From Thiomicrorhabdus sp. ZW0627 (GTDB lineage Bacteria > Pseudomonadota > Gammaproteobacteria > Thiomicrospirales > Thiomicrospiraceae): a stretch of DNA of 64,000 nt. The position numbers and the translations under genes are program-made. A model generated the notes under the pieces. That model made no database searches. It saw nothing but the letters and a program-made list of their open reading frames with translations, and was not told the DNA's origin. Within the stretch, counting starts at the first letter, position 1, and the number at the start of each line of letters is the position of its first letter. Positions 54,338 to 63,439 of the stretch are shown here, one piece after another. The DNA is taken from assembly GCF_029767005.1 (NCBI RefSeq), contig NZ_JARUQR010000001.1, positions 677,028 to 741,027 on the forward strand. Reading direction: 5' to 3'.

Positions 54338-56974
54338 CTAAGCCGACAACGACTTGGAAACAATCTCAAACACATCCTTGGAAAGCCCTTTTACGGCTGA
54401 AATCTTTTTCAAGGCGGATTTCATCTGCCCCTGACGAAGCTGGTCATAACGCTTCCAGTGCGTAAACGGGGCGACAATACGCGCCGCAACCTGAGGATTA
54501 ATCTTATCCAGCTTGATCACTTGGTCAGCTAGGAATTCATACCCTTCACCGTCCGCACGATGGAATCCAAGCAAGTTCAAACGCCCGAAAACTCCAAGCA
54601 CACTTCGTACCCTATTCGGGTTTTCATAGGTGAAATCCGGGTGCGATACTAACGCTTTAACGTGTTCCAACGCATGCACATGATGCGAACCGGCCTGCAA
54701 AGCGAACCACTTATCCAATACCAATGGGTCATGCATCCATTTCTGATAAAACTCATCCAGACAGGCCTGTCGATTTTTGTGGTCGGTGTGCGCAATACCA
54801 TTGAGCGCCGCCAAAACATCGGTCATGTTCTGCTGAGCCTTGAATTGCTCTTCTGCCAGTGTAAAGCGATCTTCCAAAAGTACCAGATAATCCAGACAGA
54901 CGTTTTTGAGCATACGACCCGCTATATCATCCTTATCGTAACGATAGTCTCCTTGTTGTCCAGCCAGTTCAGCATAAACTGATTCCAACTGAGCCTTAAA
55001 GGCACCGGCCATTTGCATACGCAACCAACGTTGAACCTCATAGACGGCATCAACATTGATGGTTTCAAACTGTTCACCGATATACGTTAGGTCCGGCAGA
55101 GTCAAAGTCAAAGCGGTCAAGGCACGGTCAGCAGCATGATCCTGTAGAACACCGCTAAATGCAGCCTTCATGGCATCGGAAACCTGCAGTACCTGCTGTT
55201 GCTCATAACGGCCGATATTAAGCTTGATTTCGTTCAAAGCCAATGTCTGAAACGCTTCCCAACGTACAAATGAATCGTTGTCGGAACGGCTAAGCAGGCT
55301 CAATGCTTCTGCTGAATAATCGAACTCAAGATATACCGGCGCCGAAAACCCTCTTAGAAGAGAAGGAACCGGTTTGGATTCGACATTCTCAAACACGAAC
55401 GTTTGCGTCTCTTCCGTCATGGTCAGCAAAACCTCTTCGACCCCATTCAGTGTTTCGAAATCCACACCCGGCTGAACCGTGAACGTCAGGACTTCACCGT
55501 TTTCTGACAACAAGCCAATCTTAATTGGAATCAACAGCGGCTTGAATTCGCTTTCCTGTTCCGGCAAAGATTGTTGACATTGCAACGTATAAGTTCGGGT
55601 CTCGGGATCGTAACGGTCTTCGATACGCAGTGTCGGTGTGCCCGACTGTACATACCAGTTATGCATCTGCGACAAGTCGATAGCATTAGCATCCGCCATT
55701 GCATTTCTAAAGTCTTCCACGGTCACCGCCTGACCGTCATGACGTTGAAAATACAACTTCATCCCTTTCTGGAATCCTTCTTCGCCCAACAACGTATGGT
55801 AAAGTCGGACCACTTCAGCCCCTTTCTCGTACACGGTCATGGTGTAGAAGTTATTCATCTCGATATAAGACTGGGGTTGAATCGGGTGCGACATCGGTCC
55901 GGCATCCTCAGGAAACTGGTTGTTTCTCAAGCGACGGACATCTTCAATGCGTTTCACGGCCGGAGAAAGCATATCAGCGGTAAATTCCTGATCGCGGAAT
56001 ACCGTCAAACCTTCCTTCAACGTCAACTGAAACCAGTCACGACAGGTCACACGATTCCCTGTCCAGTTATGGAAGTACTCGTGACCGATGACGGCTTCAA
56101 TGCCTTCGTAATCGACATCTGTTGCCGTTTCCGGTTTGGCAAGAACATACTTGGAGTTAAAAACGTTCAGGCCTTTGTTCTCCATCGCCCCCATATTAAA
56201 ATCATCGACTGCGACAATCATGTAAATGTCCAAATCGTAAATGAGTCCGAAACGATCTTCGTCCCATTTCATTGATTTTTTCAACGACACCATCGCATGC
56301 TGACACTTGTCGATATTGCGTTCTTCCACATAAATACGCAATACAATCTTACGACCGTCCGCCGCAATGAAATGATCTTCTATATGCTCCAGATTACCGG
56401 CGACCAACGCAAACAGATAAGACGGCTTTTTGAACGGATCTTCCCAGATGGCGTAATGGCGATCGCCTTCCAAATCGCCAGATTCGACCAAGTTGCCGTT
56501 AGACAGCAACACCTTGCACGCTTTCTTATCCGCGACAATTTTAGTAGTGAAATAAGTCAGAACATCCGGACGATCCAGAAAATAGGTAATCTTTCTGAAG
56601 CCTTCCGCTTCACATTGAGTACAGTAATTTCCGCTACTGCGATACAGGCCTTCCAAAGAAGTATTGGTTTGCGGAGATATCTGAGTGACGACCGTCAGCT
56701 CAAATGTCTGCAATTCCGTTTCCAGAGTCAACGTCTCATCATCAACTCGACAGGCCTCGGTCACCTCCTCTCCATTCAACAGCACTTTGATTAATTCAAG
56801 CTCTTCCCCCGCCAGGACCAACGGTTGTCCAGGCTGCTCCGCCCGCAACTTCATGGTATTGGTCACCACCGTCTGCTGAGGTTGCAAATCGAATTCAAGA
56901 AATACCGATTCGATTGAATAAAACGGGGATTGGTAATCTGCTAAATAATTGACTGTTGGGGCCTCTGTACTCAT
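54338..56974 (-). CDS. pepN: Aminopeptidase N
   Basis: This M1 zinc metallopeptidase of about 878 residues has the substrate-binding GAMENKGLNVFNSKYVLA (about 265-282). The zinc site is HEYFHNWTGNR, with the third ligand in FRDQEF, and a catalytic Tyr region follows. A large all-helical C-terminal domain completes it, as in E. coli PepN (870). It removes N-terminal residues from peptides in the cytoplasm. The ATG at 56974 is preferred over a GTG two codons upstream. It is a monocistronic housekeeping gene between pal and lpoA. Confidence 0.96.
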   Translation of the reverse strand: MSTEAPTVNYLADYQSPFYSIESVFLEFDLQPQQTVVTNTMKLRAEQPGQPLVLAGEELELIKVLLNGEEVTEACRVDDETLTLETELQTFELTVVTQISPQTNTSLEGLYRSSGNYCTQCEAEGFRKITYFLDRPDVLTYFTTKIVADKKACKVLLSNGNLVESGDLEGDRHYAIWEDPFKKPSYLFALVAGNLEHIEDHFIAADGRKIVLRIYVEERNIDKCQHAMVSLKKSMKWDEDRFGLIYDLDIYMIVAVDDFNMGAMENKGLNVFNSKYVLAKPETATDVDYEGIEAVIGHEYFHNWTGNRVTCRDWFQLTLKEGLTVFRDQEFTADMLSPAVKRIEDVRRLRNNQFPEDAGPMSHPIQPQSYIEMNNFYTMTVYEKGAEVVRLYHTLLGEEGFQKGMKLYFQRHDGQAVTVEDFRNAMADANAIDLSQMHNWYVQSGTPTLRIEDRYDPETRTYTLQCQQSLPEQESEFKPLLIPIKIGLLSENGEVLTFTVQPGVDFETLNGVEEVLLTMTEETQTFVFENVESKPVPSLLRGFSAPVYLEFDYSAEALSLLSRSDNDSFVRWEAFQTLALNEIKLNIGRYEQQQVLQVSDAMKAAFSGVLQDHAADRALTALTLTLPDLTYIGEQFETINVDAVYEVQRWLRMQMAGAFKAQLESVYAELAGQQGDYRYDKDDIAGRMLKNVCLDYLVLLEDRFTLAEEQFKAQQNMTDVLAALNGIAHTDHKNRQACLDEFYQKWMHDPLVLDKWFALQAGSHHVHALEHVKALVSHPDFTYENPNRVRSVLGVFGRLNLLGFHRADGEGYEFLADQVIKLDKINPQVAARIVAPFTHWKRYDQLRQGQMKSALKKISAVKGLSKDVFEIVSKSLSA

Positions 56975-57022
56975 AACCACTCTTTAATTTTTTAATTTGG
57001 TTTTAAAAACAAGAATTATAAA

Positions 57023-57060
57023 CAAAAAAGCCTTCCTGACTAACAAGTCAGGAAGGCTTT
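57023..57060 (-). terminator. Intrinsic terminator after pal
   Basis: A perfect 14-bp stem AAGCCTTCCTGACT/AGTCAGGAAGGCTT with a 4-base loop is followed on the minus strand by TTTT and more T. It lies about 28 bases past the pal stop and before pepN. Confidence 0.92.
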
Positions 57061-57087
57061 ACCAAGTTTGATCTGTTTCAGAAATAC

Positions 57088-57612
57088 TTAGTATGAAAAC
57101 TCTGCACGTCTGTTTTGTGACCAAGCCGCTTCGTTATGACCTTCCGCTACCGGATTATCTTCACCATAACTGATAACGGTGATACGGTCTGCGCTCACGC
57201 CTTCCGCGATCAATGCATCCTTAACCGCGTTCGCACGACGCTCACCCAATGCCAAGTTGTATTCACGTGTACCGCGCTCGTCACAATGACCACTTACAGT
57301 CACTTTCGCACTGCTGTCCGCCATCATGTATTCCGCGTTGGCTTTGATAACATCGAAAAATTCAGATTTCACTTCAGAACGGTCGAAATCGAAACGTACA
57401 ACCATGCCAGCCAGTTTCGCCTGCATGTCATTCAAATCTGTTGATTTAGCCGAGCTCTGATCTGCAACCGAAGTTTCGACAACGGTCTTATCCATCACTT
57501 CCTGATTTGCCGCTTCAGCATCGCCTTCTGCAGTTGGAGTCGAGCTACATCCCGCAAGCATCAATCCTAGAAAAGCCGCTGAGAATAATAGTTTTAAACT
57601 TTGTACTTTCAT
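57088..57612 (-). CDS. pal: Pal, peptidoglycan-associated outer-membrane lipoprotein
   Basis: The preferred start 57612 gives a 174-residue lipoprotein with signal sequence and lipobox LAGCSS. An OmpA-like domain follows (about 70-174; VRFDFDRSEVKSEFF, VSGHCDERGTREYNLALGER, RANAVKDALIAEGV) and ends SQNRRAEFSY. The pattern and end are those of Pal in the Tol-Pal cell-division system. The tolQRAB and cpoB genes that usually accompany it are not in this window, so Pal stands alone here. It is followed by a strong terminator. Confidence 0.9.
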   Translation of the reverse strand: MKVQSLKLLFSAAFLGLMLAGCSSTPTAEGDAEAANQEVMDKTVVETSVADQSSAKSTDLNDMQAKLAGMVVRFDFDRSEVKSEFFDVIKANAEYMMADSSAKVTVSGHCDERGTREYNLALGERRANAVKDALIAEGVSADRITVISYGEDNPVAEGHNEAAWSQNRRAEFSY

Positions 57613-57674
57613 TTCATCCATCCATTTCTTTTTTTAAAAAACTTTTTAGGTAAAACCAACATTAACCATACATA

Positions 57675-58424
57675 CTATACAGCTTTTACGCTGGAGTTAG
57701 AATCACAAAAATGACTGCCGGCCAAAGTTCTAAGGGCGACTTCGTCATGAATCTGCAATTCTTTCTTTTTCCACGTGACAACGTTGTCTTGATGAAGTTT
57801 GGCCAGAATTCTGGAAACCGTCTCTGGTGTCAAACCTAGGTAAACAGCTACGTCCCTGTGCAGAATACTTAAACGAAACTCAAGGTAGTGGTAGCCTCGG
57901 CTTTTGAAACGCTCTGCCATGCTCCAGATGAACTGTGCAATTCTCTGGTCTGCATTCTTCTTGGTCAACAATTCAGAGTGCAAACGCCCTTCCACCACCT
58001 CTTTACTCATTATATTAAATACTTGCTGATTCAGATGGGGAATTTTTTGTGATAAATCGCTCAATTCATCGAAAGGAACGGCGCATACACTGGTCGAATC
58101 CAATGCCATTGCATTGAACATGTAAACTTTTGACGCAAGCGCATCGATTCCGACAACATCGCCGGGCAAATAGAATCCATGAATGATCTCTTCCCCGCCA
58201 TCCGAAAAAGAGTAGACCTTTATGACTCCCGCACGGATTGCAAACAGAGAAGTGAATTTATCACCGGCGGAAAACAGCATCTGATTTTTTTGCAAAGGCG
58301 CTTTCCTTTGCACAATATCATCAAGTTTATCCATCTCCGTTTTAGACAGCCCGGTTGGAAAACATATTTTTTGCAAGCCGCAATTCAAACAACTTGCGTT
58401 AAAAGCCATTTTAACGTCGGTCAT
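57675..58424 (-). CDS. fnr: FNR-type [4Fe-4S] oxygen-sensing transcription regulator
   Basis: This 249-residue CRP/FNR-family regulator has the N-terminal cysteines Cys12, Cys15 and Cys21, and a fourth at Cys114 (STSVCAVPF). This is the four-ligand set of FNR. The cyclic-nucleotide-binding-like barrel spans about 35-150. The HTH GLTPETVSRILAKL has the E-x-x-S-R recognition pattern for TTGAT-N4-ATCAA sites. It likely switches genes for low oxygen. It is divergent from the kinase-Rieske gene across a 512-base region. Close relatives called Anr or EtrA fit equally. Confidence 0.9.
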   Translation of the reverse strand: MTDVKMAFNASCLNCGLQKICFPTGLSKTEMDKLDDIVQRKAPLQKNQMLFSAGDKFTSLFAIRAGVIKVYSFSDGGEEIIHGFYLPGDVVGIDALASKVYMFNAMALDSTSVCAVPFDELSDLSQKIPHLNQQVFNIMSKEVVEGRLHSELLTKKNADQRIAQFIWSMAERFKSRGYHYLEFRLSILHRDVAVYLGLTPETVSRILAKLHQDNVVTWKKKELQIHDEVALRTLAGSHFCDSNSSVKAV

Positions 58425-58936
58425 AAAACATCGATTCTATTTAGTACATAAACATGATTGTATAGCTTTTAAATTTTTTTTCACCACCGATACACCATTT
58501 TTATTTTTTATTTTATTCTGGCAAAGAATTCATCCTGATCTTCTACGCACTTAATCCACTGTTTAAAAAATAAGCAATTTAATATTTATCGGCTAATTTA
58601 AAGCACTTAAGTTGCTTTTTATTACGTTACTCACAAAGTTATCCACAGCTTCTGTGGATAATGCACAAGCTAATTAAATGATTTTACGCCCCCAAAAACA
58701 ATTACTTATATTTCATACAAAACAATACGTTACATACCAAACATAAAACAATATTTAGATATAAAAACTAAAACAGGCTATTTATTTGTCAAGCTTTTTG
58801 ATGATTTTATTCACTTCATTCCAAAATTATCCACTTGACAAACCAATTATGATCAAAAAAGGCCTACTATGCTAAAATACACACCAATTTCACATCTGCA
58901 ATACAAGTTCATTTCAAATTACAGAAAAGGTTCAAC
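58425..58936. other. AT-rich divergent region with DnaA-box-like sites
   Basis: There is no gene in these 512 bases between fnr and the kinase-Rieske gene. They contain two perfect DnaA boxes in inverted orientation, TTATCCACA at 58639-58647 and TGTGGATAA at 58653-58661, and a third near-match TTATCCACT at 58827-58835. TTGACA lies at 58835-58840 and TATGCTAAAAT near 58868. No FNR box with both half sites was found. Promoters of both flanking genes must lie here. Confidence 0.55.
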
Positions 58937-60139
58937 ATGGCAAAAATTCTCGGAATCGGTAACGCTGTTTTAGACATTATCTTAAAAGTCCCACACGCCC
59001 TACATGATGACGAAGAACTTCGTGCCAGCCATCGCCATACTCAAATCGGCGGAAACGTCAGCAACTCACTTTACGTTTTATCTCAGCTCGGACACGAAAC
59101 CTCAATCTGCACAACGACTGGCGGAGACAACGAAGCCAAACAATTAGTCAACGGTCTCAAAGAGCGTAAGATCGACGTTGAGCATATTCAGCGCTTTATA
59201 AAAGGACGCACTCCAACCTCTTACGTCACGCTCAATGCTCAAAACGGGCACCGAGCCATCGTGCATTACCGTGACCTTCCCGAACTGAGTTTCGACCACT
59301 TCGCGAAAATCGAAATCGAAGAATACGACTGGCTGCATTTTGAGGGGCGTAATGTAGAAAACCTTCAAGGCATGCTCAATATCGCCAAAACCTTTTTGAG
59401 TCACCAGCCTATTTCGCTTGAAGTTGAAAAACCTCGTGACGGGATTGAAAGCTTGCTTCCACAAGCCAACCTGATCTTTTTCTCACACCATTACGCCTCC
59501 GCCAAGGGGTATGCGAACGGTGAAGAGCTATTGAAGGCGATACAGCCTCAATTGCCTAACAGCAATCTGATTTGCACCTGGGGGGATCAAGGAGCCTGGT
59601 TATGCCCGGCAAACGGTAGCATTTCCCACGTACCGGCAGAAACGGTCACACCGGTTGTTGATACCTTAGGTGCCGGCGATACGTTCAATGCAGGCGTCAT
59701 ACACCACCTGATTTCCGGTTCTTCTTTAGCGGAAGCGGTAAAAGCGGCAAGCCAGTTAGCGGCACAGAAATGTCTTAAGCATGGGTTAGACAACCTGCTT
59801 GAAGCCATGGAGCCTGCCAAGCCGATTGCCAACATCAACAAACTGAGCAACGCCAAGACAATGGTTGTCGATACGGACAACGGCCCGAACTCGGTGGTTC
59901 TAATCAAATACGAAGATGGCGTGAAGGCCTATGTGAACAACTGCCCTCATCAGGACGTACCACTGAACGAAGCCTACAAAATTGACGTCAATCCTTTTGA
60001 AAAAACCATGAAATGCTCGGTTCACGATGCCTTCTTCAGAATCGAAGACGGCGTCTGCATTGAAGGTCCTTGCTGGGATGAAGCATTAGAAGCGGTTGAA
60101 GTCCGAGTAGATGACAAAGGCGACATTTACCTGGTATAA
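58937..60139 (+). CDS. Fusion of a PfkB (ketohexokinase-like) sugar kinase and a Rieske [2Fe-2S] domain
   Basis: This is a single continuous 400-residue frame. Residues 1-295 are a PfkB-family kinase: GIGNAVLDIIL, IGGNVSNSLYVLSQLG, FEGRNVENL, and the catalytic DTLGAGDTFNAGV with Asp248 as base. The GGN-x-SNS and EGRN features are those of ketohexokinases. Residues 305-400 form a Rieske ferredoxin domain with Cys336-Pro-His338 and Cys360-Ser-Val-His363, the four cluster ligands. AAAAGG precedes the ATG. The gene is alone, divergent from fnr and convergent with rlmB. Function of the fusion is unknown; redox-controlled sugar phosphorylation is one possibility. Confidence 0.85.
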   Translation: MAKILGIGNAVLDIILKVPHALHDDEELRASHRHTQIGGNVSNSLYVLSQLGHETSICTTTGGDNEAKQLVNGLKERKIDVEHIQRFIKGRTPTSYVTLNAQNGHRAIVHYRDLPELSFDHFAKIEIEEYDWLHFEGRNVENLQGMLNIAKTFLSHQPISLEVEKPRDGIESLLPQANLIFFSHHYASAKGYANGEELLKAIQPQLPNSNLICTWGDQGAWLCPANGSISHVPAETVTPVVDTLGAGDTFNAGVIHHLISGSSLAEAVKAASQLAAQKCLKHGLDNLLEAMEPAKPIANINKLSNAKTMVVDTDNGPNSVVLIKYEDGVKAYVNNCPHQDVPLNEAYKIDVNPFEKTMKCSVHDAFFRIEDGVCIEGPCWDEALEAVEVRVDDKGDIYLV

Positions 60140-60150
60140 GAACTCTTAAC

Positions 60151-60188
60151 AACCCTAAAAAACAAAACCCGACAGGCCTGTCGGGTTT
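60151..60188 (-). terminator. Terminator between the kinase-Rieske gene and rlmB
   Basis: An AAACCCGACAGG arm and its perfect inverse CCTGTCGGGTTT (60165-60188) form a long stem whose centre is the CAGGCCTG palindrome. On the minus strand it is followed by TTTTGTTTTTT, so it ends rlmB efficiently; on the plus strand only three T follow. Confidence 0.85.
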
Positions 60189-60243
60189 GAAAAAGAACTT
60201 CTATTCAAAGCAAGAAGCACTAAAAGAAGAAGTTTAGAAACGA

Positions 60244-60978
60244 TTATCCTAAGTGACGCTGTCGGTAAGCTTCGTAAAGTGCTACGCCCGTCGCAACGGA
60301 AACGTTCAAACTCTCTGCCACACCCTGCATCGGAATGGCCGCCAAATGGTCGCAAGCTTCTTTCGTCAAACGTCTCAAGCCGCTTCCTTCCGCCCCCATC
60401 ACAATACCGATGGAACCCGTCAGATTGTGCTGATAGATCGTTTGATCCGTTTCACCAGCTAGACCAATCATCCACATTCCCTCTTGCTGCATCGCCTTGA
60501 TGGTACGAACCAGATTGGAAACGACAATCAGATTGACGTTTTCTGCCGCTCCTGACGCTACTTTACGGACAGTCGCATTCATACCGACGGAATTGTGTTT
60601 TGGAATGATGACGGCATCTACGCCTACCGCATCTGCGGTTCGCAGGATAGCGCCTAAATTGTGAGGATCCTGAACTTCATCCAAAAACAGGAACAGTGGC
60701 TGATCCAGCTTTTCAATCAATGTAGCTAGATCGCTTTCGTTCATTTCGGGTCTTGATGCCACCAAAGCCATGACGCCCTGATGATTGCCGTCGACCTGAT
60801 TGAATGCCGACTTGGATACGAACTCAGCGGTCAAACCTAAAGATTTGGCCTGATCCACCAACGACTGCTGGCGATTGTTCAGTCTGCCTTTGATGACACT
60901 TAAACGGTAGACCAGATGCGGTGATTGCTTGACAAACTTCTCAACCGCGTGCAAACCATAAATGATGTCCTGCTTCAC
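60244..60978 (-). CDS. rlmB: RlmB, 23S rRNA (guanosine-2'-O-)-methyltransferase
   Basis: This 244-residue SpoU-family SPOUT enzyme has an N-terminal L7Ae-like RNA-binding part (DIIYGLHAVEKFVKQSPHLV). The knot motifs DEVQDPHNLGAILRTADAVG, GIVMGAEGSGLRRLTKEACD and VAESLNVSVATGVALYEAYR follow. RlmB methylates G2251 of 23S rRNA (E. coli numbering). It overlaps rnr by four bases in the order rnr-rlmB, which is the common gammaproteobacterial arrangement. Confidence 0.95.
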   Translation of the reverse strand: MKQDIIYGLHAVEKFVKQSPHLVYRLSVIKGRLNNRQQSLVDQAKSLGLTAEFVSKSAFNQVDGNHQGVMALVASRPEMNESDLATLIEKLDQPLFLFLDEVQDPHNLGAILRTADAVGVDAVIIPKHNSVGMNATVRKVASGAAENVNLIVVSNLVRTIKAMQQEGMWMIGLAGETDQTIYQHNLTGSIGIVMGAEGSGLRRLTKEACDHLAAIPMQGVAESLNVSVATGVALYEAYRQRHLG

Positions 60979-63314
60979 GATTTACCTTTTGAGCTACGGG
61001 AACCGCGTTTCTTCTTATTGTAGTAACGCTTCTTTCTACGCTTCTTTTTCTCCGCGCCATCTTCCGAAGCACCCTGTTCGTCACCTTCAACAGCTTCCAC
61101 CTCAGCAGACACTTCTTCAGTAGCAGATTCATCGGCGATAAAACGTAGATCGACTTTTCGCTCGTCCAGATTAACCTGCGCAACCTGAACTCGTACTCGA
61201 TCACCTAAACGGTAGACTTTACCGGTACGTTCACCTTTCAGGCAGTGGCGTGCATTGTCGTAATGGAAATAATCTTCACCCAACTCAGTAATGTGAATCA
61301 AACCTTCCACATATAAAGGATCGATTTCGACAAACAGACCGAAGTTAGTCGCTGCAGTAATCACCGCATCGTACTCTTCACCTAAACGATGCGACAGGAA
61401 TTCGCACTTCAAGAAAGTAACGGCGTCGCGTGTCGCTTCGTCCGCACGACGTTCGGTATCCGAACAGTGCGCTCCTAATTCAGCCATCTTCGCGTCATCG
61501 TATGCAAATGCCGCCGAACCTTTTTTAGTCCACACATGACTGATTGCACGGTGAATCAACAAATCAGGATAACGACGAATCGGTGACGTAAAGTGTGTGT
61601 AATGCTCGTAATTCAAGCCGAAGTGACCTTTGTTTTCCGGCTGGTATACCGCCTGATTCATACTGCGAAGTAGAACCGTCTGAACAAGATGTTCATAAGG
61701 CTGATCCTTAACTTTTGCAGCGACCGCGGCATAATCATGACCGGTCGGCTCGTCACCGCCGCCCAATTCCAGACCGAAATCGGAAAGGAAGGTTCTCAGG
61801 TTCTTCAAACGCTCTTCCGTTGGCGACTCATGCACACGATACAGCATCGGCATCTTATGCCACTTCAAATAACGCGCAGTAGCCACGTTAGCCATCAACA
61901 TACATTCTTCAATCAACTTGTGTGCTTCATTACGAACAACCGGCACGATTGAATCAATTTTACGGGCCTCATCAAAGATAATTCGGGTTTCGACCGTATC
62001 GAACTCCAAAGCACCGCGCTCTTCGCGAGCTTTCACCAAAGTCTGATATAAGCTATTCAACTCTTCCAAATGCGGGACAAGATCTGCAAACTCCTTTCTG
62101 AATTCACTGTCTTTATTTTGAAGAATGTCGTGTACCTGGTTATAAGTCAAACGTGCTTTCGAGTTCATAACTGCTTGGTAAAACTGCGTTCTTTCCAAGG
62201 TTCCGTCATCGTTGACGGACATATCAGCTACCATACACAGACGATCCACTTTAGGATTCAACGAGCACAGTCCGTTCGAAAGCTTTTCAGGCAGCATAGG
62301 AATAACCCGTTGCGGGAAATAAACCGAGTTACCGCGTAGATACGCTTCCTTGTCCAGAGCTGTCCCCGGCTTAACGTAATGTGAAACGTCAGCAATCGCC
62401 ACAACCAGACGCCAACCGTTCTTACGGCGTTTTGCAAATACGGCGTCGTCGAAATCTTTGGAATCTTCACCATCGATGGTGACTAGCTGTAAAGCGCGTA
62501 AATCCTTGCGCCCTTCCATATCCGCTTCGGTTACAACATCCGGAATCGCTTCCAATTCTTTTAGAAGTTCGTCGGACCAGGTATTCGGAATAGAATGATC
62601 ATGAATGGCCGAATCGATTTCCATCCCCGGCGCCATGTAATCACCGAGCACTTCGACGATTTTACCGATCGGACCGGAACGCAAAGACGGCTGATGAATC
62701 ACTTCGACCAGTACGATCTGCTCTTCTTTAGCATCAAGCAGTCCATCTTGCGGAATGAAGACATCCTGTGTGATTCGGGTATTATTCGGTCTAACCCAAG
62801 CCAACCCGTCTTCAAATGCCAGACGCCCTAAAATCTGCTGGTTGGCGTGTTCGGAGATTTCGACCACCATCCCTTCGCGACGCCCGCGACGGTCTTCACC
62901 GGTTACGGATGCAATGACGATGTCGCCGTGCAAAACCTTGTGCATCTCTTTTTCAGATAAGAACAGGTCTTTACCGCCGTCTTCAGGCACCACGAAACCG
63001 AATCCGTCAGGATGACCTAAAACACGCCCCTTGATCAGATCCATTTTCTGCAACAGCCCGAAAGCACCGCGTCGATTACGGACAAGCTGTCCATCTCGAA
63101 CCATGGCTTTGACGCGTCGGGAAAGTGCCTCGAAACGTTCCTCATCTTCTTCAGGAACTTCGACCAGCTTGGCGATTTCGTAAAGACGCAAAGGTTTCTG
63201 TGCTGCCTCTAATGTCTCCGAGATGAACTCACGGCTTGGAATTGGGTTTTCATATTTCTCAGCTTCTCTCTGAGCATATGGATCACGTTGTTCTTGAGAT
63301 TGTTGACTAGTCAC
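60975..63314 (-). CDS. rnr: Ribonuclease R
   Basis: This 779-residue exoribonuclease has an N-terminal winged-helix (about 25-85) and two cold-shock domains. The RNB catalytic domain (about 260-600; GEDSKDFDDAVFAKRRKNGW holds active-site aspartates) is followed by an S1 domain (about 640-725). The basic tail is rich in Lys/Arg. It degrades structured RNA 3' to 5' and takes part in rRNA quality control. E. coli RNase R is 813 residues. An extended -10 promoter lies about 100 bases upstream. Confidence 0.96.
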   Translation of the reverse strand: MTSQQSQEQRDPYAQREAEKYENPIPSREFISETLEAAQKPLRLYEIAKLVEVPEEDEERFEALSRRVKAMVRDGQLVRNRRGAFGLLQKMDLIKGRVLGHPDGFGFVVPEDGGKDLFLSEKEMHKVLHGDIVIASVTGEDRRGRREGMVVEISEHANQQILGRLAFEDGLAWVRPNNTRITQDVFIPQDGLLDAKEEQIVLVEVIHQPSLRSGPIGKIVEVLGDYMAPGMEIDSAIHDHSIPNTWSDELLKELEAIPDVVTEADMEGRKDLRALQLVTIDGEDSKDFDDAVFAKRRKNGWRLVVAIADVSHYVKPGTALDKEAYLRGNSVYFPQRVIPMLPEKLSNGLCSLNPKVDRLCMVADMSVNDDGTLERTQFYQAVMNSKARLTYNQVHDILQNKDSEFRKEFADLVPHLEELNSLYQTLVKAREERGALEFDTVETRIIFDEARKIDSIVPVVRNEAHKLIEECMLMANVATARYLKWHKMPMLYRVHESPTEERLKNLRTFLSDFGLELGGGDEPTGHDYAAVAAKVKDQPYEHLVQTVLLRSMNQAVYQPENKGHFGLNYEHYTHFTSPIRRYPDLLIHRAISHVWTKKGSAAFAYDDAKMAELGAHCSDTERRADEATRDAVTFLKCEFLSHRLGEEYDAVITAATNFGLFVEIDPLYVEGLIHITELGEDYFHYDNARHCLKGERTGKVYRLGDRVRVQVAQVNLDERKVDLRFIADESATEEVSAEVEAVEGDEQGASEDGAEKKKRRKKRYYNKKKRGSRSSKGKS

Positions 63315-63415
63315 TCGATACCATCTAAGTTAAAGCCCCGTGACCCTTCGAATCGTGCACTTAATCCAACACAAAACAGAGTTCAAACGGGGCTAAATTA
63401 ATAAAAATTCGCAAC

Positions 63416-63424
63416 ATTATACCA
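63416..63424 (-). promoter_or_regulatory. Extended -10 promoter of rnr
   Basis: The minus strand reads TGGTATAAT, a perfect TATAAT with an upstream TGN element. No good -35 is present, which is usual for extended -10 promoters. The leader of about 95 bases contains GCCCCGT and ACGGGGC as a 7-bp closing stem (63341-63393 region). Confidence 0.65.
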
Positions 63425-63439
63425 AAAAACGGTTACTTT

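Noticed and set aside
58639-58661. Chromosomal replication origin
   Set aside because: Only two perfect DnaA boxes and one near-match, with no dnaA, dnaN, gidA or other origin-linked gene nearby.
58840-58860. FNR box in front of the kinase-Rieske gene
   Set aside because: Only the ATCAA half site is present; the left half does not match TTGAT.
63341-63399. tRNA-like acceptor stem GCCCCGT/ACGGGGC upstream of rnr
   Set aside because: Only 59 bases separate the ends, no D, anticodon or T arm folds, and the T-loop pattern is absent.
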